A DNA stretch of 64,000 nt, from assembly GCF_026967985.1 (NCBI RefSeq), contig NZ_JAPVBJ010000002.1:290349-354348 (forward strand), read 5' to 3'. The position numbers and the translations under genes were made by a program. Of the stretch, positions 8,962-16,661 are shown in pieces; the stretch's first letter is position 1; every line of letters begins with the position of its first letter. The notes under the pieces are model-generated. The model ran no database searches. It was not told the origin of the DNA and worked only from the letters and a program-made list of their open reading frames with translations. Source of the DNA: Modestobacter sp. VKM Ac-2984. Its GTDB lineage: Bacteria > Actinomycetota > Actinomycetes > Mycobacteriales > Geodermatophilaceae.

Positions 8962-10101
8962 GTGGAACAGATCAGGGTGATGGTCGTCGACGACTCCGTC
9001 GTCGTCCGCAAGATCGTGACGGACGTGCTGTCCGAGGACCCGATGATCACGGTCGTCGGCACGGCGCCGAACGGCCGGCTGGCCGTGGCCAAGCTCGAGC
9101 AGCTCAAGCCCGACCTGGTCACGATGGACATCGAGATGCCGGAGATGAACGGCATCGAGGCGGTGCGGGCCATCCGCAGCCGGGCCGGCGGGCAGGCGTA
9201 CAGCCGGGTGCCGATCATCATGTTCAGCACGCTGACCGAGCGCGGTGCCTCCGCGACCCTGGACGCGCTGTCCGCCGGTGCCAACGAGTACGTGACGAAG
9301 CCGGCCAACGTCGGCAGCGTCGCCCAGTCGATGGAGAGCGTGCGTCAGCAGCTCATCCCCAAGATCAAGGCCCTGACCGGCCGGCCGCAGACCAGCGGCC
9401 CCGCGGCCGCCCCGGTCGCCTCGCCGGTCGCCGTCCGTCCGCCGGTGGCGCGCACCCGCGCCCCCAGGGAGCCGGCCGTGCTCGTGATCGGCTCCTCCAC
9501 CGGTGGCCCCGAGGCGCTCACCAAGGTGCTGCCGCTGCTGCCGGCCTCGCTGCCGGTGCCGGTGCTGCTGGTGCAGCACATGCCCCCCGTCTTCACCCGT
9601 CAGTTCGCCCAGCGGCTGGACCGGCTCTGCCCGCTCACCGTGGTCGAGGCCACCGACGGCAGTCCGCTCGTGCCCGGCACCGTGCACATCGCCCCCGGTG
9701 ACTTCCACCTGACCGTGGGCACCAGTGGGGCCAACAAGCGGACGGCGTTGAACCAGGCACCGCCGGAGAACTTCTGCCGGCCGGCCGTCGACGTCCTCTT
9801 CCGCTCGGCCGTGGCCGCCTTCGACGGCGCCGTGCTCGGCGTCGTGCTCACCGGCATGGGCTCGGACGGGCGCATCGGCGCCGGACAGATCCGAGACGCC
9901 GGCGGCACGGTCGTCGCCCAGGACCAGGCCACCTCGGTGGTCTGGGGCATGCCCGGTGCGGTCGCCCAGGCCGGCTTCGCCGACGAGGTGCTGCCACTGG
10001 ACCGCATCGCCGAGGCGATCGTCCGACTGCTCCCGACCCCGCGCCCGGCCGCCAGCTTCGCCGCTGCCCGGGCCGCTGCCCCGATGGGAGGCCGACGATG
10101 A
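8962..10101 (+). CDS. cheB: Chemotaxis protein-glutamate methylesterase CheB
   Basis: CheB removes methyl groups from receptor glutamates (and deamidates glutamines) when phosphorylated by CheA, giving adaptation. The 380-aa protein has a receiver domain (phospho-acceptor D56 in LVTMDIEMP, K113) and a linker. The C-terminal methylesterase domain carries the catalytic triad S179 (VIGSSTGGPEAL), H206 (LLVQHMPP) and D302 (VVLTGMGSDG). I chose GTG 8962, behind gggggaac, because it places the receiver strand at the usual distance. An ATG at 8905 would add 19 residues but lies within the sigma-28 promoter region. The stop overlaps the cheR start as ATGA. Confidence 0.96.
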   Translation: MEQIRVMVVDDSVVVRKIVTDVLSEDPMITVVGTAPNGRLAVAKLEQLKPDLVTMDIEMPEMNGIEAVRAIRSRAGGQAYSRVPIIMFSTLTERGASATLDALSAGANEYVTKPANVGSVAQSMESVRQQLIPKIKALTGRPQTSGPAAAPVASPVAVRPPVARTRAPREPAVLVIGSSTGGPEALTKVLPLLPASLPVPVLLVQHMPPVFTRQFAQRLDRLCPLTVVEATDGSPLVPGTVHIAPGDFHLTVGTSGANKRTALNQAPPENFCRPAVDVLFRSAVAAFDGAVLGVVLTGMGSDGRIGAGQIRDAGGTVVAQDQATSVVWGMPGAVAQAGFADEVLPLDRIAEAIVRLLPTPRPAASFAAARAAAPMGGRR

Positions 10102-10922
10102 CCCTCACCGCCACGAGCTTCGACTGGGTGCGCCAGCTGGTGCACCGCGAGAGCGCGATCGTCCTGCAGCCGGGCAAGGAGTACCTGGTCGAGGCCCGGC
10201 TGCTGCCGATGGCCCAGCAGCGCGGCATGTCCGGGGTGAGCGAGCTCGTCGAGTCCGTCCGCAACCGGCCGGACCCGGCGACCACCCGGCGGATCGTCGA
10301 GGCGCTCACCACGAACGAGACGTCCTGGTTCCGCGACGGTGACCCGTTCACCGCGCTCACCAGCACGGTGCTGCCGCAGCTGCTGGCCGCCCGCCGGCCC
10401 GACGAGCGGCTGCAGATCTGGTCGGCGGCCTGCTCCAGCGGGCAGGAGGCCTACACGATCGCCATGCTGCTGGCCGACGCGCTGCCCAACGCCCCCACCC
10501 GGGTGTCGATCACCGCGACCGACCTGTCCCAGCAGATGGTGGAGCGCACCCGCGCCGGCCGGTTCAGCCAGCTGGAGGTCAACCGGGGCCTGCCCGCCAC
10601 GATGCTGGTGCGGCACTTCACCCGCAGCGGCAACGAGTGGGAGATCGCCCCGGCCCTGCGCCGGATGATCACCGCGAGCGAGTGCAACCTCGCCGCCCCG
10701 CTGCCCCGGATGGGCCCGTTCGACGTGGTCTACCTGCGCAACGTCCTCATCTACTTCGACCTGCCCACCAAGCAGGCGATCCTGACCCGAGTCCGCCAGC
10801 TCATGCGCCCCGACGGGTGGCTGTTCCTGGGCGCGGCGGAGACCACGCTCGGGGTCGACGAGAACTGGGAGCGGGTCGTCCTCGGCCGCGGCTCCGCCTA
10901 CCGCCCGCGAAAGGGAGCCTGA
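10098..10922 (+). CDS. cheR: Chemotaxis protein methyltransferase CheR
   Basis: A SAM-dependent methyltransferase (274 aa) that methylates receptor glutamates and opposes CheB. The N-terminal all-alpha domain ends with the family signature TTNETSWFRD (residues 71-80). The Rossmann-type SAM-binding loop is IWSAACSSGQEAYTIAML, and the later motif FDVVYLRNVLIYF is typical of CheR. It has no C-terminal TPR, and none of the receptors here ends in a pentapeptide, so it would act without tethering. It overlaps cheB by 4 nt, and the next gene starts 2 nt after its stop. Confidence 0.96.
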   Translation: MTLTATSFDWVRQLVHRESAIVLQPGKEYLVEARLLPMAQQRGMSGVSELVESVRNRPDPATTRRIVEALTTNETSWFRDGDPFTALTSTVLPQLLAARRPDERLQIWSAACSSGQEAYTIAMLLADALPNAPTRVSITATDLSQQMVERTRAGRFSQLEVNRGLPATMLVRHFTRSGNEWEIAPALRRMITASECNLAAPLPRMGPFDVVYLRNVLIYFDLPTKQAILTRVRQLMRPDGWLFLGAAETTLGVDENWERVVLGRGSAYRPRKGA

Positions 10923-10924
10923 CC

Positions 10925-11320
10925 GTGCGAGCTCTGGTGATCGACGATTCCCGCGCCATGCGGCGCATCGTCGGCAGCATCCTCAAGGACTTCGGCTTCG
11001 AGGTGCGTGAGGCCGGAGACGGCCAGCAGGCCCTCGACGCGCTGCAGGAGGGCAAGGCCGAGGGCTGGGTCCCCGACCTCTGCTGCATCGACTGGAACAT
11101 GCCGGTGATGGACGGGCTCCAGTTCGTCGTCGCCGTCCGCGCCAACCCCGAGCTCCGCCAGGTGACGCTGATGATGGTCACCACGGAGAGCGAGACGGGC
11201 CAGATCGTCAAGGCGCTGGCCGCCGGCGCCCACGAGTACCTGATCAAGCCGTTCACCGCCGACGCGCTCCGCGACAAGCTGGCGCTGCTCGGCCTGCTCC
11301 CCGAGGAGGTGTCCGCGTGA
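10925..11320 (+). CDS. cheY: Single-domain response regulator (CheY-like)
   Basis: A stand-alone receiver domain of 131 aa from GTG 10925. It has the acidic pocket IDDS (residues 6-9), phospho-acceptor D56 in CCIDWNMPVMDG, the switch Thr in MMVTTES and K108 in EYLIKPF. No output domain follows, so it acts by protein contact, probably at the flagellar switch or as a phosphate sink. It starts 2 nt after cheR and its stop overlaps the CheX start. This is the first of two receiver genes here. Compared with the second (11814), it has a longer helix-2/strand-3 insert (EGKAEGWVP). Confidence 0.9.
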   Translation: MRALVIDDSRAMRRIVGSILKDFGFEVREAGDGQQALDALQEGKAEGWVPDLCCIDWNMPVMDGLQFVVAVRANPELRQVTLMMVTTESETGQIVKALAAGAHEYLIKPFTADALRDKLALLGLLPEEVSA

Positions 11321-11817
11321 CCCTGCAGGAAGCCCCGCCGATCACCGCGCTGCTGGACCCGGAGACGGTGCAGAGCATCGCCGACGAGATCTGGCCGACC
11401 CTGGTCGGTGACGGTGAGGCGTTCGTCCCCGTCCCGGTCGCACCGCCGGCCGAGGTGGTCAGCGCGTGGGTGACGATCAGCGGCCCGTGGAACGGCGCCG
11501 TCGTCCTCACCTGCGCCCCGGCGACCGCCGGCGCGCTCGCCGAGAGCGTGCTGATGACCCGGCCACCCACGGTCGTGGACGACGAGGACGTCGCCGATGC
11601 GCTCGGCGAACTCGCCAACGTGCTGGGCGGCAACATCAAGTCCGTCCTGCCGGGGCCCTCCAGCCTCGGCCTCCCCCAGATCGGTTCCGCGCCCACCACC
11701 GGGCGGCTGGACGACGTCTGCCGCGTCAACGGTCAGTGGCGCGGACAGTCCCTGACCATCACCGTGCAGGGCGCCACCCAGGCGCTGCACCCGAGCGGAA
11801 CTGAGGTGCCGCAGTGA
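11317..11817 (+). CDS. cheX: CheX/CheC-family CheY-P phosphatase
   Basis: A protein of 166 aa. The family uses the surface motif [D/S]-x3-E-x2-N to dephosphorylate CheY-P. Here it is D94-A-L-G-E98-L-A-N101, followed by VLGGNIKSVLPGP, a good match. The flanking beta strands (VSAWVTISGPWNGAVVLTC before; SLTITVQGA after) fit the CheX fold. The start is GTG 11317, overlapping the previous stop as GTGA, with ccgaggagg upstream. It lies between two cheY genes and is probably the main signal-termination enzyme of the locus, since no CheZ is seen. Confidence 0.85.
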   Translation: MTLQEAPPITALLDPETVQSIADEIWPTLVGDGEAFVPVPVAPPAEVVSAWVTISGPWNGAVVLTCAPATAGALAESVLMTRPPTVVDDEDVADALGELANVLGGNIKSVLPGPSSLGLPQIGSAPTTGRLDDVCRVNGQWRGQSLTITVQGATQALHPSGTEVPQ

Positions 11818-12176
11818 AGATCCTGGTGACCGACGACAGCCGTGTCATGCGGCAGATCGTGATCCGCACCCTCCGTCAGGCGGGCTACGACGACCACGAC
11901 ATCGTCGAGGCCGTCGACGGACGCGACGCGTTCGAGAAGGTCGGGTCGGAGAAGCCCGACCTGGTCCTCTCGGACTGGAACATGCCCGAGATGTCCGGCA
12001 TCGAGTGCCTGGAGGCGCTGCGCGCCTCCGGCTCGCAGGTGCCCTTCGGCTTCGTGACCTCGGAGGGCTCCCCGGAGATGCGGGAGAAGGCGGCCAACGC
12101 CGGCGCCCTCTTCCTCATCGCCAAGCCCTTCAACGAGGACACCTTCAAGGACGCCCTGGACGGGGTGATCGCATGA
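11814..12176 (+). CDS. cheY: Single-domain response regulator (CheY)
   Basis: A receiver domain of 120 aa, starting at a GTG that overlaps the CheX stop. It carries TDDSR (residues 6-10), phospho-acceptor D54 in VLSDWNMPEMSG, FVTSEGS with the switch Thr/Ser, and K104 in LIAKPFN. Its length and motifs are those of classical CheY, which binds the flagellar switch protein FliM when phosphorylated. Immediate coupling to CheX-type genes on both sides suggests stoichiometric production of CheY and its phosphatases. Confidence 0.92.
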   Translation: MKILVTDDSRVMRQIVIRTLRQAGYDDHDIVEAVDGRDAFEKVGSEKPDLVLSDWNMPEMSGIECLEALRASGSQVPFGFVTSEGSPEMREKAANAGALFLIAKPFNEDTFKDALDGVIA

Positions 12177-12658
12177 CCGCCCCCGCACCGGCGCTGCTGC
12201 CCAACCCCAAGGCCGTCCGCGACCTGCTGGAGGGGCTGTTCGGCAAGGACGTCACCGTCTCCCCGGGCGACCCGGTGTCGCTCAACGACAAGCCGGCCGT
12301 GGCCGTCTACGTGGACCCGACGATGGCGACCACCGCCCTCTGCCTGGTCGACATCCGGCTCGCCGCCTGGCTCGCCGGGGCGCTGGCCCTGCTCCCCAAG
12401 GGCGGGCTCGAGGACGCCATCGACGAGGGCGAGCTCTCCGAGATGCACCTGGAGGTCGTCTACGAGGTGGTGAACGTCGCCGCCGCGCTGTTCAACGGCG
12501 GGGGCGTCAACCACTCGAAGCTGCACAAGCTGCACGCTCCGGGGGAGCCGATCCCGGGGGACATCGCCGGCCTCGCCGCGGCGTTCAACCGGATCGACCT
12601 CAAGGTCGACGTGGCCGGCTACGGCTCGGGCAACATGTCCATCGTGATGGCGCACTGA
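12173..12658 (+). CDS. CheX/CheC-like protein, second copy (diverged)
   Basis: A protein of 161 aa whose ATG overlaps the cheY stop (ATGA). It carries E94-V-V-Y-E98-V-V-N101, the phosphatase signature with Glu in place of the usual Asp/Ser at the first position. The signature occurs at the same residue numbers as in the CheX protein two genes earlier. The rest (ALCLVDIRLAAWLAGALALL before, VDVAGYGSGNMSIVMAH after) is compatible with the same fold. I infer a second, altered CheC/CheX-type phosphatase or CheY-P-binding protein. Function is not established. Confidence 0.7.
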   Translation: MTAPAPALLPNPKAVRDLLEGLFGKDVTVSPGDPVSLNDKPAVAVYVDPTMATTALCLVDIRLAAWLAGALALLPKGGLEDAIDEGELSEMHLEVVYEVVNVAAALFNGGGVNHSKLHKLHAPGEPIPGDIAGLAAAFNRIDLKVDVAGYGSGNMSIVMAH

Positions 12659-12685
12659 CCCCCACGACCGACCAGCAGGACCCAG

Positions 12686-12736
12686 CGACCAGGGGAGCGG
12701 GACCGGGCGAGAGCGCCGGACCTGCTCCCCTGGTCG
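12686..12736 (+). terminator. Terminator at the end of the che operon
   Basis: A perfect 13-bp stem pairs 12686-12698 (cgaccaggggagc) with 12724-12736 around a 25-nt GC-rich loop that can pair further, followed by ttgcgttc. It lies 28 bp after the last chemotaxis stop and serves as the boundary of the island. Confidence 0.7.
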
Positions 12737-12813
12737 TTGCGTTCAGCGCCAGCGGTAGCCGACCTCCGGACCCCCGCCGACCCGCCCCACGGCGGCGCCG
12801 GCTCCTGTGCGTC

Positions 12814-13749
12814 TCAGCGGCCGCGCGCGGCCGCCTCGCGGACGGCGTCGGTGATCGCCCGGACGCCCTCCTCGGCCCACAGGACCGAGTCGTGGTCGGT
12901 GTCGGGGACCTCGCGGGCGGTCACGTGGGCCTCGCCGAGCTGCATCGGCTCCAGCCGCACCTCGTCGTAGAGGCCGGGCACCTCGCCCTGCATGCCGCGG
13001 GTGGCCCACAGCAGGGTCGCCGGCACCGGGAGGTCGGTGGTCGCCTCGAGCACCACCTGGTTGCGGAGCATGTCCGCGCCGTCGACCCGGACCGCCTCGT
13101 GCGCCACCGCGCTGCGCAGTTCCGGCGGCGTGCCGGTGAGGTCGCGGACGAAGAACGCCGACGCCGGCGGGTGGTCCACCCAGCGGCCGATCGTCGGGTG
13201 CTCGGACCAGAACTCCCGGACGGCCGGCAGGTCGGGGAAGGTCCGGTCCAGTCGATCCAGGCTCGCCCCGAGGAACGCGCCGAGCATCGAGTCGGTGTCC
13301 GCGGCCGGCGGGACGGCGAAGGGCAGGCCGCCGTCGACCAGCACCAGCCCGTGCACCATGTCCCGGGCCACCCCGGCGGTGGCCAGCGCGGCGACGAACC
13401 CGCCCATCGAGTGGCCGACGAGCACGGTCGCGTCAGCCCCGGCCTGGGCGTCGGCGCCGAACCGGTCGAGCAGCGCGGCGATGTCCGCGGCGTGGACGGA
13501 GAGGCCGTAGGGGCCGGGGAGCTCGGCGCTGCCGGCGCGGCCCCGCAGGTCGGGCGCGACCACCTCGCACTCGCCGGCCAGTGCGGCCGCGACCGGCCCC
13601 CAGACCGCGGCGTTCCCGGTGATGCCGTGCACCAGCACGACCAGCGGGGCCCCCGGGGCGTCGGCCGCCCAGTACAGCGCGGCGAGCTCGCCGCCCTCGA
13701 CGGGGACGGTGATCTCCTCGGGGGAGCGGGCGTCGGCAGGGGTGCTCAC
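12814..13749 (-). CDS. Alpha/beta hydrolase
   Basis: A soluble alpha/beta-hydrolase of 311 aa from the GTG at 13749. It has the oxyanion motif LVHGITGNAAVWG (HG at 41-42), nucleophile elbow VGHSMGGF (S114) and a C-terminal histidine in VPDTDHDSVLW (H286), giving a complete Ser-Asp-His triad. The substrate cannot be read from the sequence; esterase, lactonase or haloperoxidase-like relatives share these motifs. A longer start (GTG 13794) is possible but would add a basic tail of 15 residues. It lies downstream of the AAA ATPase gene on the same strand and may be co-transcribed with it. Confidence 0.85.
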   Translation of the reverse strand: MSTPADARSPEEITVPVEGGELAALYWAADAPGAPLVVLVHGITGNAAVWGPVAAALAGECEVVAPDLRGRAGSAELPGPYGLSVHAADIAALLDRFGADAQAGADATVLVGHSMGGFVAALATAGVARDMVHGLVLVDGGLPFAVPPAADTDSMLGAFLGASLDRLDRTFPDLPAVREFWSEHPTIGRWVDHPPASAFFVRDLTGTPPELRSAVAHEAVRVDGADMLRNQVVLEATTDLPVPATLLWATRGMQGEVPGLYDEVRLEPMQLGEAHVTAREVPDTDHDSVLWAEEGVRAITDAVREAAARGR

Positions 13750-13813
13750 CCCGGCCACCCTGCCGTCCCGGCGGCGAGGTCGCACGTGGAACACGACCCG
13801 ATCGGGTGCCGCA

Positions 13814-15004
13814 CTACTCCGGGGCGTGCCGGAGCAGGTACCGGCCGAAGTGCGGGACGGTGAAGGCGATCTGGCCGCGCTCGGCGGAGTAGACCAGGCC
13901 CTTCTTGATCAGCGAGTCCCGCGCGGGGGAGAGGGAGGCCGGCTTGCGGCCCAGCGACACCGCGACGTCGGAGGTGCCCACCGCGGCGCCGCTCGGCCCG
14001 CCGAGCTCGGCCATCGCGTGCATGTACTCGCGCTCGGCCGGGGTGGCCCGGTCGTAGCGGGACCCGAAGAAGCCGACCGCGAGCTCGGCCTCGGCGGCCG
14101 GTGCGGCCATCGCGACGTCGTCGGCGGTGATGGGGGAGGCCGCAGCGACGTCCCAGGTGACCTTGCCGTAGGCCTGCACGAAGTAGGGGTAGCCGTCGGC
14201 GGCGGCGTAGAGGGCGTCCAGTGCCTCGGTGTCGAACTCGACGTCCTCCCGCTCGGCGGGGGCCAGCAGTGCCCGGTCGGCGGCGGCCCGGTCCAGCCGG
14301 TCGATCCGCAGGTAGCGGAAGAGCCGCTCGGAGTAGCTCTTGGAGGCGCTCAGCACCGCGGGGAGGTGGGGGAGCCCGGCGCCGACGACGATCAGCGGCG
14401 AGCCCTGCTGGGAGAGCTCGTGGCACGCGGCGCAGATCGCCGAGACGTCGTCGGTCTGCACGTCCTGCATCTCGTCGATGAACAACGCCACGCCCTTGCC
14501 GACGTCGGCGGCGAGGCCGGCCACGTCGCTGAGCAGCTCGACCAGGTCGATCTCCATGTCCCCGGAGTCGGCGCGCCCGGAGCTGGCCGGCACGTCGATG
14601 CCCGGCTGCCAGCGGTCGCGCACCTTCGCGTCGGCCGGGGCCTGGCGCTGGGCGAAGGCCTTGAGGGTGCCCAGGACGGCGTCGGTGGACTCCTGGTCGG
14701 GGTGCCGCAGCTCGCGCAGGGCCATGTGCAGCGCGGCCGACAGCGGGCGGCGCAGCGACTGGTCCGGGCGCGCCTCGATCTTCCCGGTGCCCCAGCCGCG
14801 GGTGATCGCCGCGGAGCGCAGCTGGTTGAGCAGCACGGTCTTGCCGACGCCGCGCAGCCCGGTGAGCACCAGGGAGCGCTCCGGCCGGCCACGGGCGATC
14901 CGCTCGAGGACGACGTCGAACGCGGAGAGCTCGGTGTCCCGGCCGGCCAGCTCGGGCGGGCGCTGCCCGGCGCCGGGGGCGTACGGGTTCCGCACGGGGT
15001 CCAT
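13814..15004 (-). CDS. AAA-family ATPase (ATP-binding protein)
   Basis: A 396-aa P-loop ATPase with Walker A GLRGVGKT (residues 49-56), Walker B ALFIDE (173-178) and a C-terminal winged-helix-like tail. It looks like the actinobacterial 'MDPxRNPYAPGAGQRPPELAGRD' family of ORC/Cdc6-STAND-like ATPases, whose role is not established. I chose ATG 15004 because TAGGGT lies 7 nt upstream, the layout of a leaderless start. An ATG at 15034 adds MARQRHRVLD. A perfect SOS box lies about 170 bp upstream (15177-15192), so damage-inducible expression is possible. The substrate or partner is unknown. Confidence 0.85.
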   Translation of the reverse strand: MDPVRNPYAPGAGQRPPELAGRDTELSAFDVVLERIARGRPERSLVLTGLRGVGKTVLLNQLRSAAITRGWGTGKIEARPDQSLRRPLSAALHMALRELRHPDQESTDAVLGTLKAFAQRQAPADAKVRDRWQPGIDVPASSGRADSGDMEIDLVELLSDVAGLAADVGKGVALFIDEMQDVQTDDVSAICAACHELSQQGSPLIVVGAGLPHLPAVLSASKSYSERLFRYLRIDRLDRAAADRALLAPAEREDVEFDTEALDALYAAADGYPYFVQAYGKVTWDVAAASPITADDVAMAAPAAEAELAVGFFGSRYDRATPAEREYMHAMAELGGPSGAAVGTSDVAVSLGRKPASLSPARDSLIKKGLVYSAERGQIAFTVPHFGRYLLRHAPE

Positions 15005-15092
15005 GTCGAGCACCCTATGCCGTTGTCTTGCCATGGCGGTAGAAACCGTTAGACGACGGCATCGACCGCCGTCTCGACATGCATCTGCGGCT

Positions 15093-15112
15093 GTCTAGCG
15101 TCAGCGTTAGAC
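15093..15112. repeat. Short inverted repeat in the ATPase upstream region
   Basis: gtctagcg (15093-15100) and cgttagac (15105-15112) pair at 7 of 8 positions around tcag. A related gttagac half-site occurs at 15048-15054, closer to the ATPase start. This could be an operator or an RNA hairpin in a long leader; no regulator gene is adjacent. Confidence 0.4.
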
Positions 15113-15176
15113 AAACCGATACGGCGTCAGAGAGGTGGTGGTGGGCTCCTCGACGGGTGTCACGCTATCACGGCGC

Positions 15177-15192
15177 TCGAACACACGTTCGA
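15177..15192. promoter_or_regulatory. Perfect SOS (LexA) box
   Basis: The 16 bp read TCGAAC-ACAC-GTTCGA, an exact match to the actinobacterial LexA operator TCGAAC-N4-GTTCGA. It lies between the AAA ATPase gene (transcribed leftward from 15004) and the 3' end of the VTT-domain gene, so the ATPase is the only annotated gene it could control. On the minus strand a TAGCGT hexamer (15164-15169) follows the box and could be the -10 of a LexA-controlled promoter. Confidence 0.8.
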
Positions 15193-15207
15193 ACCGATGA
15201 GCCGGCG

Positions 15208-15939
15208 TCAGGCCCGGGGCTCTCGGGCGCCGGCCGCCCGCCGGCGACCGCGGACCACGCCGAGCGTCACCAGGGCCAGGGTGAGCGGCACCAGGCTCAG
15301 CAGCAGCGGGACCCCGCCGTCCTGGTCGGCCGAGCCCACGGTCGCCCCGATGGACACGTGCAGCACGGTGCCCGGCACCAGTCCCAGTGCGGTCCCGGCG
15401 AGGTGGTCCCGCGACCGCATGCCGGACAGCCCGGCGGCGTAGCTGACCACGGTGAACGGCGCGATCGGCGTCAGCCGGCCGACCAGCACCGCGAGGAACC
15501 CGCGCTCGGACAGCCGGGCGTCGACCCGGGCCAACCGTGGGCCGGCCAGCCGGGTGACCGCCTCCCGGCCGAGTCGGCGGGCGACCAGGAACCCGGCGGC
15601 GGCGCCGAGGGCGCCGCTGGTCAGCGCCAGCGCCAGCCCGCCCCAGAACCCGGCGAGGACCCCGGCCAGCAGGGAGAGTGCTGTGCGGGGCACCGGCGCG
15701 AGCGTGGCCAGCGCCAGGCCGACCACGAGGACGGCCCAGCCGAGCGGGCCGACGTCGCCGAGCCAGTCGCGGAGCGCGGCCACCTCGGGGAGGTCGGCCG
15801 TGAGGGCGACGGTGCAGCCGGCGGCGATCAGGGCGACCAGCAGCAGGGCTCGGCGCGCGGTCCGGGCGGGCAGTCGGCGCGGCTCGGCGTCCGGTCGGCG
15901 GTGCGCCGGGGCCGGGTCCTGCGTCGGCGCACTGGTCAT
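15208..15939 (-). CDS. VTT-domain (TVP38/TMEM64, DedA-like) membrane protein
   Basis: An integral membrane protein of 243 aa, starting at ATG 15939 with gggag upstream. After a polar N-terminus of about 25 residues come several hydrophobic segments (RALLLVALIAAGCTVAL, GWAVLVVGLALATLAPVP, GGLALALTSGALGAAAGFLVA, and a C-terminal LLSLVPLTLALVTLGVV). The hallmark VTT region reads LVGRLTPIAPFTVVSYAAGL, with the re-entrant loop Pro residues. Family members are implicated in lipid scrambling/transport and membrane homeostasis. The specific role here is unknown. Confidence 0.85.
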   Translation of the reverse strand: MTSAPTQDPAPAHRRPDAEPRRLPARTARRALLLVALIAAGCTVALTADLPEVAALRDWLGDVGPLGWAVLVVGLALATLAPVPRTALSLLAGVLAGFWGGLALALTSGALGAAAGFLVARRLGREAVTRLAGPRLARVDARLSERGFLAVLVGRLTPIAPFTVVSYAAGLSGMRSRDHLAGTALGLVPGTVLHVSIGATVGSADQDGGVPLLLSLVPLTLALVTLGVVRGRRRAAGAREPRA

Positions 15940-15952
15940 GGCCGCAGTCTCC

Positions 15953-16002
15953 CAGCGCAGCGCAGCGCAGCGCCCCGCCGGGAGCCGACTCCCGACGGGG
16001 CG
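15953..16002. repeat. Tandem cgcag repeats and hairpin in the 15940-16260 gap
   Basis: Tandem copies of cgcag (about 15955-15972) run into a 14-bp inverted repeat (15971-15984 with 15989-16002, one mismatch, loop ccga). It sits in the divergent region upstream of the VTT-domain gene. The rest of the 320-bp gap holds no supported gene, only a TACCGT hexamer at 16249 that fits a leaderless promoter for the next gene. Confidence 0.5.
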
Positions 16003-16260
16003 CGCGATGACCGATCCGGGCGGGCGCCTCTCGGCGAGTGGTCGCACGAGGCGACGAGCACGAGGCGACGAGGGGGTGGGGCCCGAGGGTCCGACCGGAC
16101 CGGTACCCATCACAACGCCCGGCGCGCTCGATTGTTCCCCGCCGGATTGCGTGGCATGCACCGCAGTCGGCGGTGTCTACCGCTGTCTAGTCACGGCGCG
16201 AGAGTCGGTCATACGGCCCGAGTCCCACGGATCGTGATCGCTGGGCGCTACCGTGCCGCC

Positions 16261-16650
16261 GTGGCCACGATCGGGAAGTTCGCCGTCCGCGTCGTCGTGC
16301 TGGCGGCCATCATCTACGCCGTGACCCGGCTCGTCGACGGGATCGAGGTGATCGGCAACCCCACCGGGTTCTTCGGCGAGACCGGCACCTACCTGTGGGT
16401 GGCGCTGCTGTTCGCGCTGGTCAACTCCATCATCGGGCCGATCGTCCGGCTGCTGGCGCTGCCGTTCGTGATCCTCACCCTCGGCCTGTTCCTGCTGGTG
16501 ATCAACGCGGCGATGCTCGGCCTCACCGCGGTGCTGTCCGACCGGTTCACCGTGGACGGCTTCCTCGCCGCTCTGTTCGGCGGGTTCCTCATCGCCCTCT
16601 TCAGCTGGATCGCCGAGCTGGTGCTGCCCTTGAAGGTGCGCGGCCACTAG
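16261..16650 (+). CDS. Phage-holin-family (superfamily IV, 4TMS) membrane protein
   Basis: A small, very hydrophobic protein (129 aa) with four predicted membrane segments: FAVRVVVLAAIIYAVTRLV, YLWVALLFALVNSIIGPIV, ALPFVILTLGLFLLVINAAML and GFLAALFGGFLIALFSWIAEL. The ALVNSIIGPIVRLLALPF region is the signature of the widespread YvlD/4TMS 'phage holin' family (PF04020). Despite its name, this is usually a chromosomal membrane protein of unknown function. The start is GTG 16261; TACCGT 6 nt upstream and no Shine-Dalgarno suggest leaderless translation. The glutamate dehydrogenase gene begins 11 bp downstream. Confidence 0.85.
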   Translation: MATIGKFAVRVVVLAAIIYAVTRLVDGIEVIGNPTGFFGETGTYLWVALLFALVNSIIGPIVRLLALPFVILTLGLFLLVINAAMLGLTAVLSDRFTVDGFLAALFGGFLIALFSWIAELVLPLKVRGH

Positions 16651-16661
16651 CGTCGGTGAGC

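Noticed and set aside
15079-16260. N-terminal extension of the holin-like protein (long open frame through the VTT-domain gene)
   Set aside because: It is antisense to the membrane protein gene and has Arg/Gln/Gly-rich shadow composition; the GTG at 16261 starts the hydrophobic protein.
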